DNA from: Opitutales bacterium
GTDB lineage: Bacteria > Verrucomicrobiota > Verrucomicrobiia > Opitutales > Oceanipulchritudinaceae
Reading direction: 5' to 3'
Length of the DNA: 46,743 bases
NCBI GenBank assembly: GCA_020831585.1
Contig: JAFIGE010000025.1
Location: 1-46,743, forward strand
Positions 24,154-31,164 of the stretch are shown piece after piece (positions within the stretch are counted from its first letter, which is position 1; every line of letters starts with the position of its first letter). Under the pieces are notes generated by a model. That model was given only the letters and a program-made list of their open reading frames with translations, did no database searches and had not been told where the DNA came from. Made by a program: the position numbers and the translations under genes.

Positions 24154-27100
24154 ATGTCGTCCGCCTCCACGTCAGCTCCCGGCGAGTCCTCCGAAGCCGC
24201 GTCCCAAGAGCGGGCCGCCGCCTTCATTGCGCGCTGGAAGGCATCCTCCGGGAGCGAGCGCTCAAACTACGTTTCTTTCCTCAACGAACTCGCCGACCTC
24301 CTGGAGGTCCCGCGACCGGATCCGGCCACGACCGACAATGCCCGCAACGCCTACGTCTTCGAGCGCGCCATCGAGATGACGCAGCGCGGCACCACCGGCT
24401 ACATCGACCTCTATAAGCGCGGGTGTTTCGTCTGCGAAACCAAGCAGGGCGTCGAGCGCGACGAAGAAAGTTCCGCGCTCAGCGAAAAGCTCCGTGAGCG
24501 CCGCCGCGCCCTGCGTAAAGGCCACGGCATTCGCGGCACGGCCGGTTTCGACCAGGTCCTCATCAAGGCCCGCAACCAGGCCGAGGGCTATGCCCGCAAC
24601 CTGCCCGCCGACGAGGGGCGGCCTCCCTTCCTCATCGTCGCCGACGTCGGGCACAGCTTCGAGCTATTCGCCGAATTCACCCGCAGCGGCGGCGTCTACA
24701 CCCCGTTTCCCGACGCCAGCTCCCACCGCATCCACCTCGCCGACCTCCAGCGTCCCGAAATCCGCGAGCGTCTCCGCCTCGTTTGGACCGACCCGCTCGC
24801 CCTCGACCCCGCCCGGCGCACCGCCGCCGTCACCCGCGAGGTCGCGGCCAAGCTCGCCGCGCTCTCCCGCTCCCTCGAAGCTTCCGGGCACGACCCGCGG
24901 GCCGCCGCCTATTTTCTCATCCGCTGCATCTTCACCATGTTCTCCGAGGATGTGGAGCTGCTCCCCAAGGGCTCCTTCAGCGAGCTGCTCAAGAGCCTTC
25001 GCGGCCAGATCCACATCGTCCCCTCCATGTTGGAGCATCTCTGGAAGGCCATGGACCGGGGCGACTTTTGCCCCCTGCTCTGGTTCCGCCAAAAGCTCCT
25101 GCGCTTCAACGGCGGCCTCTTCCGCGAGCCCTCCGCCCTCGCCATCAACGAGGACCAGCTCGAACTCCTCATCGAAGCCGCCGCCTGCGATTGGCGCGAC
25201 GTCGAGCCCGCCATCTTCGGCACCCTCCTCGAGCGCGCCCTCGAACCGACCGAACGCCACAAACTCGGGGCCCACTACACCCCCCGCGCCTACGTCGAAC
25301 GCCTCGTCCTCCCCACCGTCATCGAGCCCCTCCGCGCCGACTGGCAGGCCGTCCAGGCCGCCGCCGCCCAACTCGCCAACGAAGACAAAGAAAAACAGGC
25401 CCGCAAGGAGATCGAAACCTTCCACCGCCACCTCTGCCACATCCGCGTCCTCGACCCCGCCTGCGGCACGGGCAATTTCCTCTACGTCACGCTCGAACAC
25501 CTCAAGCGCCTCGAAGGCGAAGTGCTCGACACCCTCGAACGCTTCGGCGGCAACCGCCGCCTCGAAATCGATACCGCCACCGTCCGCCCCAGCCAGATGC
25601 TGGGCATCGAGATCAATCCGCGCGCCGCCGTGATTGCCGAACTCGTCCTCTGGATCGGCTACCTCCAATGGCACCTCCGCACCAGCGGCGACGTCCGCAC
25701 CGTCTCCGAACCCGTCCTCGAAGACGCCCAAAACATCGAGACCCGCGACGCCATCCTCGCCTACGACGAGAAAGAGTTTGTCCTCGTAGAAGCGGCTTCC
25801 AGCCGCCCAAAAAGTGTAGAAGCGGCTTCCAGCCGCTTGTCCGAAACAAACAAGCGGCAAGATGCCGCTTCTACCGTTGCAGCGGCTTCCAGCCGCTCGC
25901 CCTCTCCGGAAAAGCGGCAGGATGCCGCTTCTACCTCAGCCTCCACCTCAGCTTCCACCCAAGACCCCTACCGCTACTTCAATCCCCACCGCGAAATCCA
26001 AATCACGCAGGGCAACCTGCCCCATTGGCGGCAGGAAGACGTCACCTATTTCGTCACCTTCCGCTTGGCCGACTCAATCCCGCAAGAACGCCTCGAGAAA
26101 TGGCGCACCGAACGCGACGAGTGGCAGGCGCTCAACCCACCGCCCCACACGGATGAGCAAAAGGCGGACTACTTCGACCGTTTTTCTGCCCGCATGGAAG
26201 AGTGGCTCGATGCCGGCCACGGGTCTTGCTGCCTCAAAGACCCGGAATGCCGCGCCATCGTGGAGGGTGCCCTCCGGTATTTCGACGGCAACCGCTACAC
26301 CCTCGGCAAGTTCACCGTCGCGCCGAACCACGTTCACGTTCTCGTCACGCCCAAAGCGGGCCACGAACTCTCCGCCATCCTCCACAGTTGGAAGTCGTAT
26401 ACCGGCAACGAGATCAACAAACGCCTCAACCGCGGCGGTGCCCTCTGGCAAAAAGAGTTCTACGACCACATCGTCCGCTCTCCCGGCGCCGCCTACCGCA
26501 TTGAGCAATACATCGCCAACCACGACCGCTCTTCCGAAAGCAAGCGGCAAGATGCCGCTTCCACCGTAGCAGCGGCTTCCAGCCGCTCAATCAGCGCGGA
26601 TCCCGCTTACAGCCGCCCCGAAAGTGTAGCAGCGGCTTCCAGCCGCTCGTTCGATCCAAACAAGCGGCAGGATGCCGCTTCCACGGGCCACCCCATTTAC
26701 CTCACCCACTGGGACGGCCGCACCACCAAACCCCATCCCGTCACCGGTCGACCCGTGCCCGACGAATCCGCCCAAATCCCCGTTTACCACTACAAAAATC
26801 CCCGCCCCGCCCAATGGCCCAAAGCCGACTTCATCGTCGGCAACCCGCCCTTCATCGGGGCCTCCCGCATGCGCGACGCCCTCGGCGACGGCTATGTCGA
26901 GGCCGTGAGAACGAGCATCCAAGCCGTCCCCGAGAGCGCCGACTTCGTCATGTATTGGTGGAACCACGCCGCCGACCTCGTCCGCTCCGGCCAAACCCGC
27001 CGCTTCGGCTTCGTCACCACCAACTCCATCCGCCAAACCTTCAACCGCCGTGTTTTGGAAAGCCACCTCACCGTAGCAGCGGCTTCCAGCCGCTCCTCAT

Positions 27101-28737
27101 CTTCGGAAAAGCGGCAAGATGCCGCTTCCACACGCCCCCTCTCCCTCCTCTTCGCCATCCCCGATCACCCCTGGGTCGACGACCTCGAAGCGGCCGCCGT
27201 CCGCGTGGCCATGACCGTCGCCGAAGCCGGCAACGCCAGCGGGCTCCTGCAAACCGTGGAATCCGAAGAACCGGGCGATGAGGCTTACAAGGTGACGTTC
27301 CGCGAAAAGGTCGGGAAGATTGCAGCGGATTTAACTATTGGCGCGGATGTGACCTCGACAGGTCCCGTCCTGGCGAATTCGAATCTGAGCAGCCGCGGAG
27401 TGATGCTTTTTGGTAGCGGGTTTATCCTCACGAAGAGTGAAGCCAAAAGTCTCGGATACGGAAAAGACCCATCACATAGCCTCGTCATCCGGCCATACTT
27501 GAATGGTCGGGATCTCACCGCAAAACCACGCAACGTCCTCGTCATCGATCTATTTGGTTATGAACCCGATGAAGTTCGGCAGCAGTTTCCCGAGATCTTC
27601 CAATGGATTCTTGAAAGGGTTAAGCCCGAGCGCGATCAAAACCGAGACGAAGCGATCAAGAAGAATTGGTGGTTGCACGGGCGCCCCCGAGTTGAACTTC
27701 GGGAATACGTGAAAGGTCTCCCTCGCTACATCGCCACCGTCGAAACCTCCAAGCACCGCTTCTTCCAGTTCCTCGACGCCTCCATCCTCCCCGACAACAA
27801 GCTCGTCAATATCGCTCTCGACGACGCCTACTTTCTTGGAATTCTGTCGAGCCGCATTCATGTCGCGTGGGCCATGGCCAACCGGAGTAATCTCGGCTAT
27901 GGCAACGATCCCGTGTATGTGAAAACCCGCTGCTTCGAAACCTTCCCTTTCCCCGACTGCACCGAGGCGCAAAAGGCCCGCATCCGCGAACTCGGCGAGG
28001 CGCTCGACGCGCACCGCAAGGCCCGTCAGGCGGCCAACCCCGACCTCACGATGACGGGCATGTACAACGTCCTCGAAAAGCTCCGAGATGTAGAAGCGGC
28101 TTCCAGCCGCTCTTTCGGCAGAACCCGGCGGCAGGATGCCGCGGCTACACCGGTGGAAGCGGCTTCCAGCCGCTTTTCCTCCCAAGACAAGCGGCAGGAT
28201 GCCGCTTCCACTTCCCTCACCGCCAAAGAAAAGACCATCCACGAACACGGCCTCGTCTCCATCCTCAAGCAACTCCACGACGACCTCGACGCCGCCGTGG
28301 CCGACGCCTACGGCTGGCCCGCCGACCTCACCGAAGAAGACATCCTCACCCGCCTCGTCGCCCTCAACCACGAACGCGCCGCCGAAGAAAAGCGCGGCCA
28401 CATCCGCTGGTTGCGCCCGGAATATCAAGCAAAGGGCGAAGGGCGAAAGGCGGAGAGCCAAGCCGAGCAAGGCGAGATCCCCGGCATGGAGGGCACCCCC
28501 TCCACGCCCTCTGCTCCCAGCTCCATGCCCTTTGCCAAAGCCCCCTGGCCCAAGGCCCTGCCCGACCAGATCCGCGCCGTCCGCACAGCCCTCGCAACCC
28601 TCGCCGTCCCCGCCAACGCCTCCGCGATCGCCCAACTCTTCACCGGTGCCCGCAAAGACCGCATCGAAGCCATCCTCGAAAGCTTGCAAGCCCTCGGCCA
28701 TGCGCAGGAGGTGGAGGACGGGAGGTATTCGGCGTGA
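24154..28737 (+). CDS. MmeI-like type IIG restriction-modification enzyme with in-frame RAYT and palindrome inserts
   Basis: 1527 residues from ATG 24154 (a GTG 8 codons earlier is possible). One polypeptide should cut and N6-adenine-methylate DNA. N-terminal PD-(D/E)xK nuclease: GYIDLYKRGCFVCETK (Asp85, Glu95, Lys97). A helical spacer follows. Methyltransferase motif I is DPACGTGNF (434-442) and motif IV is GNPPF (896-900). A target-recognition region (about 1060-1270) and a C-terminal helical part follow. Three inserts interrupt this order: residues 545-844 (palindromes, a RAYT domain, palindromes), 973-993, and 1313-1353. All keep the frame, fall between recognisable conserved blocks, and encode repeated VEAASSR...KRQDAAST peptides. 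A weaker, differently repetitive insert may lie at about 1427-1462 (AKGEGRKAES...). Relatives would be about 350 residues shorter. Whether the enzyme is still active cannot be told. Confidence 0.85.
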   Translation: MSSASTSAPGESSEAASQERAAAFIARWKASSGSERSNYVSFLNELADLLEVPRPDPATTDNARNAYVFERAIEMTQRGTTGYIDLYKRGCFVCETKQGVERDEESSALSEKLRERRRALRKGHGIRGTAGFDQVLIKARNQAEGYARNLPADEGRPPFLIVADVGHSFELFAEFTRSGGVYTPFPDASSHRIHLADLQRPEIRERLRLVWTDPLALDPARRTAAVTREVAAKLAALSRSLEASGHDPRAAAYFLIRCIFTMFSEDVELLPKGSFSELLKSLRGQIHIVPSMLEHLWKAMDRGDFCPLLWFRQKLLRFNGGLFREPSALAINEDQLELLIEAAACDWRDVEPAIFGTLLERALEPTERHKLGAHYTPRAYVERLVLPTVIEPLRADWQAVQAAAAQLANEDKEKQARKEIETFHRHLCHIRVLDPACGTGNFLYVTLEHLKRLEGEVLDTLERFGGNRRLEIDTATVRPSQMLGIEINPRAAVIAELVLWIGYLQWHLRTSGDVRTVSEPVLEDAQNIETRDAILAYDEKEFVLVEAASSRPKSVEAASSRLSETNKRQDAASTVAAASSRSPSPEKRQDAASTSASTSASTQDPYRYFNPHREIQITQGNLPHWRQEDVTYFVTFRLADSIPQERLEKWRTERDEWQALNPPPHTDEQKADYFDRFSARMEEWLDAGHGSCCLKDPECRAIVEGALRYFDGNRYTLGKFTVAPNHVHVLVTPKAGHELSAILHSWKSYTGNEINKRLNRGGALWQKEFYDHIVRSPGAAYRIEQYIANHDRSSESKRQDAASTVAAASSRSISADPAYSRPESVAAASSRSFDPNKRQDAASTGHPIYLTHWDGRTTKPHPVTGRPVPDESAQIPVYHYKNPRPAQWPKADFIVGNPPFIGASRMRDALGDGYVEAVRTSIQAVPESADFVMYWWNHAADLVRSGQTRRFGFVTTNSIRQTFNRRVLESHLTVAAASSRSSSSEKRQDAASTRPLSLLFAIPDHPWVDDLEAAAVRVAMTVAEAGNASGLLQTVESEEPGDEAYKVTFREKVGKIAADLTIGADVTSTGPVLANSNLSSRGVMLFGSGFILTKSEAKSLGYGKDPSHSLVIRPYLNGRDLTAKPRNVLVIDLFGYEPDEVRQQFPEIFQWILERVKPERDQNRDEAIKKNWWLHGRPRVELREYVKGLPRYIATVETSKHRFFQFLDASILPDNKLVNIALDDAYFLGILSSRIHVAWAMANRSNLGYGNDPVYVKTRCFETFPFPDCTEAQKARIRELGEALDAHRKARQAANPDLTMTGMYNVLEKLRDVEAASSRSFGRTRRQDAAATPVEAASSRFSSQDKRQDAASTSLTAKEKTIHEHGLVSILKQLHDDLDAAVADAYGWPADLTEEDILTRLVALNHERAAEEKRGHIRWLRPEYQAKGEGRKAESQAEQGEIPGMEGTPSTPSAPSSMPFAKAPWPKALPDQIRAVRTALATLAVPANASAIAQLFTGARKDRIEAILESLQALGHAQEVEDGRYSA
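25786..26685 (+). mobile_element. RAYT domain flanked by family A palindromes, in frame inside the type IIG gene
   Basis: A 900-base, 300-codon insert between methyltransferase motif I and motif IV. Left flank (25786-25959): palindrome copies encoding VEAASSR and KRQDAAST. Centre (about 25960-26520): a Y1-type REP-associated tyrosine transposase domain with YRYFNPHREIQITQGNLPHW at its start, the HUH motif in PNHVHVLV (His726-Val-His728 of the fusion), LHSWKSYTGNEIN, WQKEFYDHIVRS and IEQYIANH with the candidate catalytic Tyr786. Right flank (26530-26685): more palindrome copies. It has neither its own start codon nor a stop, and the usual end after the tyrosine helix is replaced by repeat-encoded sequence. 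RAYTs move or shape REP elements in bacterial genomes. Confidence 0.85.
27070..27132 (+). repeat. Family A palindrome, in-frame insert 2 of the type IIG gene
   Basis: A 63-base insert just after the block ...NRRVLESHL. It holds one complete element: GTAGCAGCGGCTTCCAGCCGC ... AAGCGGCAAGATGCCGCTTC, coding TVAAASSRSSSS and EKRQDAAST. The methyltransferase frame resumes with RPLSLLFAIPDHPW, which would naturally follow ESHL. Confidence 0.85.
28090..28212 (+). repeat. Family A palindromes, in-frame insert 3 of the type IIG gene
   Basis: A 123-base insert holding two elements back to back. It encodes VEAASSRSFGRTRRQDAAAT followed by PVEAASSRFSSQDKRQDAAST, placed between MYNVLEKLRD and SLTAKEKTIHEHGL, which would be contiguous in relatives without the insert. 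Confidence 0.85.
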
Positions 28738-28801
28738 GGGGCTGATGAAAGCGTCTTGGGATTAGCGGGGCCGCCGGACCCGTAGCACCAGCCAAGGCGG
28801 G

Positions 28802-28918
28802 TTAGAACCCACAATCGCCGCAATCACCACCGCCATCTGAATCATCTCCGCCAAAAACCCAACCGATGAATTTCCAGAACATCCACCCGGCGAAAAAGAA
28901 GAACAGCAACTCTAACAT
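28802..28918 (-). CDS. Small single-helix membrane peptide with Cys/Gly/Asp tail
   Basis: 38 residues: a hydrophobic helix (MLELLFFFFAGWMFWKFIGW) followed by VFGGDDSDGGGDCGDCGF. AAGGGGG lies just before the ATG, which supports this start over the longer frame reaching 29101. The tail with two Cys resembles small bacterial peptides of unknown function. It is flanked by a direct repeat (GGGGCCGCCGGACC at 28769 and 28973). Confidence 0.5.
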   Translation of the reverse strand: MLELLFFFFAGWMFWKFIGWVFGGDDSDGGGDCGDCGF

Positions 28919-28959
28919 ACCCCCTTGAAACCCGCTATCCTTTGCGGCTTCAACGAAAA

Positions 28960-29264
28960 AAGCGGGGCCGCCGGACCGAAGGGTGTGATTGCGAAGTTTG
29001 TCAGTGGCGAAACGAGAACGCTGCGGACCGGTAGCTGACGTAGCCGGGGTGGCTTCAGCGCCCGGCTTGTGGCGGCGGGCGTGTCGCGGATTGACGAACA
29101 TCCCGGCGTCGCGGAAAGCGAGCGATTGTTGCCGACTGCTTGCCGTTGCGATGTCGGGGGATGAATCCCTCCGACTACTTTTCGCCCTCCGGTCGGCGAG
29201 GAAGGGTTGAACCTGTCCGCGTCCGATGACAAGCTACGTGTTCACACTCCGGACGGTATGCAAA
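28960..29264. other. No recognisable gene; repeat-like sequence
   Basis: GC-rich sequence with blocks that look like dispersed repeats (GGGGCCGCCGGACC; GGCTTCAGCGCCCGGC). The open frames here on both strands resemble nothing known. Confidence 0.4.
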
Positions 29265-29321
29265 GTGGCGGCGGCATCTTGCCGCTGAACTTGGGCAGAA
29301 GCGGCTGGAAGCCGCTTCTAC
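29265..29321. repeat. Family A double-hairpin palindrome, intergenic, inverted
   Basis: GTGGCGGCGGCATCTTGCCGC ... AGCGGCTGGAAGCCGCT ending TTCTAC. The order of the two hairpins is reversed relative to the copy at 24016, so it is the same element on the opposite strand. Confidence 0.85.
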
Positions 29322-29356
29322 AACCCGGCACGGCATCCAAGGACAGGGCTGAAAAT

Positions 29357-29572
29357 TCAAACTCGTCCGAGCAAGGTCCATTTGCGGTCGTTGTATTCGC
29401 TCTCGCTGAGGGCGCCCTTGCGATAGAGGGCAAAGAGTTCGGAGAGCTGGCGCAAGGGGTCTTCCCGTTCGGGGGCGAGTTTGGCGAGAAGGGCCTTGCG
29501 CAGGGTTTCGAACTCTTCTTTTATAAGAACGGCGCGTTCCGTTTCCGTGAGGTCCTGTGCCAGCGGTTTCAT
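29357..29572 (-). CDS. Small SHOCT-domain protein
   Basis: 71 residues. The second half, DPLRQLSELFALYRKGALSE followed by SEYNDRKWTLLGRV, has the pattern of SHOCT (short C-terminal) domains: leading helix, Gly, [IL]SExEY, then KxxLL. The first half is a charged helix (ERAVLIKEEFETLRKALLAK). The ATG at 29572 fits better than the upstream in-frame start, which adds a Cys-rich run. It is the last gene of a three-gene minus-strand group with the SIMPL protein and an unknown protein. Function unknown. Confidence 0.65.
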   Translation of the reverse strand: MKPLAQDLTETERAVLIKEEFETLRKALLAKLAPEREDPLRQLSELFALYRKGALSESEYNDRKWTLLGRV

Positions 29573-29620
29573 GGTGATGAACGGAAGTAAACAGCAGGTC
29601 TCCTCACAGGTCTCCATCGC

Positions 29621-30250
29621 CTATGCTCCCTTCTGTAATTGCCAGGTGACGGTGACCGAGCGCGTCACGCTGATGGAATGGGGCGTGAGGGGAGCCAGCG
29701 ATCCGGAAGGAACCTCCTCCTGAATGAATAAACCGGCACCGTCCACTTCTGCATCTGACTCGATGCGGAGAATTGCCCCGAGTTGACAACCGGCTGCCGT
29801 GGCCAAAGCCCGCGCGCCCGCGCGAGCATTTTCAAACGCTGCGGCGAAAGCATGGGCATTCAAACCATCTGGATTAGCCAGTTCGTAATCGAGGTGAACC
29901 TCGGGTGTGGCCGCACTGTCCCAGATACAGCGTAATACATTATCGAACCGGGAGTCGCCCATAGAAAAAATCAACTCAGAGGTTTCGGTAGCGCGGAAAC
30001 CGATCTGGCGAATCCGCCCATCAACATATTCAGTCTCAGGCTGAATCCGGCGACCGGAACTTTGTAGCTCGGACGGGTCCAAACTCGCCTGACTTATGGC
30101 TTTATGCAGGCCCTTGATTTTTTGATCAAGCTCCTTGGTAGCATCTTGATGGCCAATCCGGATTGCAGAGAGTTTGATATGAATACGGGCTTGGTCGGCG
30201 GGCTCCAAAATCGTGCCGTCGGCACGGATACGCAGGGTGGGTGGTTTCAT
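29621..30250 (-). CDS. SIMPL/DUF541-like protein
   Basis: 209 residues. The pattern of short strands and helices, IRADGTILEPADQARIHIKL, FRATETSELIFSM, then NARAGARALATAAGCQLGAI and the final SISVTRSVTVTWQL, is that of SIMPL (PF04402) proteins. Most of these are periplasmic, but no signal peptide is seen with the ATG at 30250. The longer frame (to 30337) adds a non-hydrophobic stretch. Role unknown; linked to its neighbours by spacing (20 bases to the gene upstream, 48 to the one downstream). Confidence 0.7.
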   Translation of the reverse strand: MKPPTLRIRADGTILEPADQARIHIKLSAIRIGHQDATKELDQKIKGLHKAISQASLDPSELQSSGRRIQPETEYVDGRIRQIGFRATETSELIFSMGDSRFDNVLRCIWDSAATPEVHLDYELANPDGLNAHAFAAAFENARAGARALATAAGCQLGAILRIESDAEVDGAGLFIQEEVPSGSLAPLTPHSISVTRSVTVTWQLQKGA

Positions 30251-30270
30251 TTTGGGTAGGGGGAAGGGGT

Positions 30271-30912
30271 TTACATGTTCCACAAACCGAAAAGGGCTCC
30301 GGCGATGGCTCCGGTGGTGATCGGGCGACGCTGCCAAAAGGGAGCGGATCGCTTTTGGGCGTCGTCCACCATCTCACGAAAGGCCGCATTCAACATGGGC
30401 GGTGAGGTCAAACGCGGATTGAATACCTTTTGGGTGGGTGCGGTGGTATCGGTCAAGGTGCGTGTGAGGAAATCCGGCAGCGCCGCCAGCTCCTCAAACC
30501 AACCCCGTGTGCTCCCCTGCATCTTGCGGAAGACCGGCGTCCAGATGTCTTTCGGGTCGTAGGCCGCCGCCACCTCCTTCTCCCAATCCACCAGCACCCG
30601 CAGTGCATCGGCATAGTCCGAGCACGCGGCGTCGATTTCGCCAGCATCGCCCTCCGCGCCACCGCGCCCCCAGGCATCGCTGAGTTGTTCGAGGACGAGC
30701 GGAGCAGCCAAATCGATCCAACTCACAAGATAGTTGATCCGCCTCTCCACAAAGGTTGAGGCGTCTTCGCCACTGAGGTGTGTCAGCCGCACGGCACCGG
30801 GACGGCACGCGGCTCCGTGCTCGCGGCGCAGTCGCTCAATCGGCGGTGTGAGGCGGGCCAGGGTACGCCGGTATTCCCAATGCGGGCTTCCTTTTTCGGG
30901 GAGGGTTTCCAT
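30271..30912 (-). CDS. Hypothetical protein with C-terminal hydrophobic segment
   Basis: 213 residues, not recognised. Mostly helical and charged, with many Trp and Arg. It ends with PITTGAIAGALFGLWNM, a short glycine-zipper-like segment that could insert in a membrane. AAGGAA lies 3 bases before the ATG, so the start is well supported. First gene of the group followed by the SIMPL and SHOCT genes; co-occurrence with these suggests an envelope-associated role, which is inference only. Confidence 0.6.
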   Translation of the reverse strand: METLPEKGSPHWEYRRTLARLTPPIERLRREHGAACRPGAVRLTHLSGEDASTFVERRINYLVSWIDLAAPLVLEQLSDAWGRGGAEGDAGEIDAACSDYADALRVLVDWEKEVAAAYDPKDIWTPVFRKMQGSTRGWFEELAALPDFLTRTLTDTTAPTQKVFNPRLTSPPMLNAAFREMVDDAQKRSAPFWQRRPITTGAIAGALFGLWNM

Positions 30913-31026
30913 GGTTTCCTTTCTTGGGTATCGTTAAAGGAAAATACCTCAATATCCCCCTATGTCGATCTTCAGATTGGCCGGAATCTCGACCGGGTGT
31001 GATTCAAACGGCGGGTTTGATCAGAA

Positions 31027-31147
31027 GTAGAAGCGGCATCTTGCCGCTGATCAAAGGTAGATGCGGCATCTTGCCGCGATGAAAGGCGGAAAGCGGCTGG
31101 AAGCCGCTGCTACCTAACTCGGGAAAGGGGCTGGAAGCCGCTTCTAC
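31027..31147. repeat. Family A palindrome cluster, intergenic
   Basis: Two CATCTTG hairpins (GCGGCATCTTGCCGC at about 31032 and 31063) followed by two TTCCAG-type hairpins (AGCGGCTGGAAGCCGCT at about 31092 and a partial one at about 31129), with GTAGAAG and GCTTCTAC ends. It fills the gap between the gene starting at 30912 and the one ending at 31165. Confidence 0.85.
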
Positions 31148-31164
31148 TTTCCGCGCATTTTTAA

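Noticed and set aside
24664-25860. 398-codon open frame on the minus strand across the type IIG gene
   Set aside because: Low-complexity Gly/Val/Ala/Glu shadow of a GC-rich gene. The plus-strand frame contains the nuclease and methyltransferase motifs.
25960-26520. Independent RAYT gene with internal start
   Set aside because: No start codon precedes the LPHW region and there is no stop after the tyrosine helix; the only Met in the first two-thirds lies well inside the domain.
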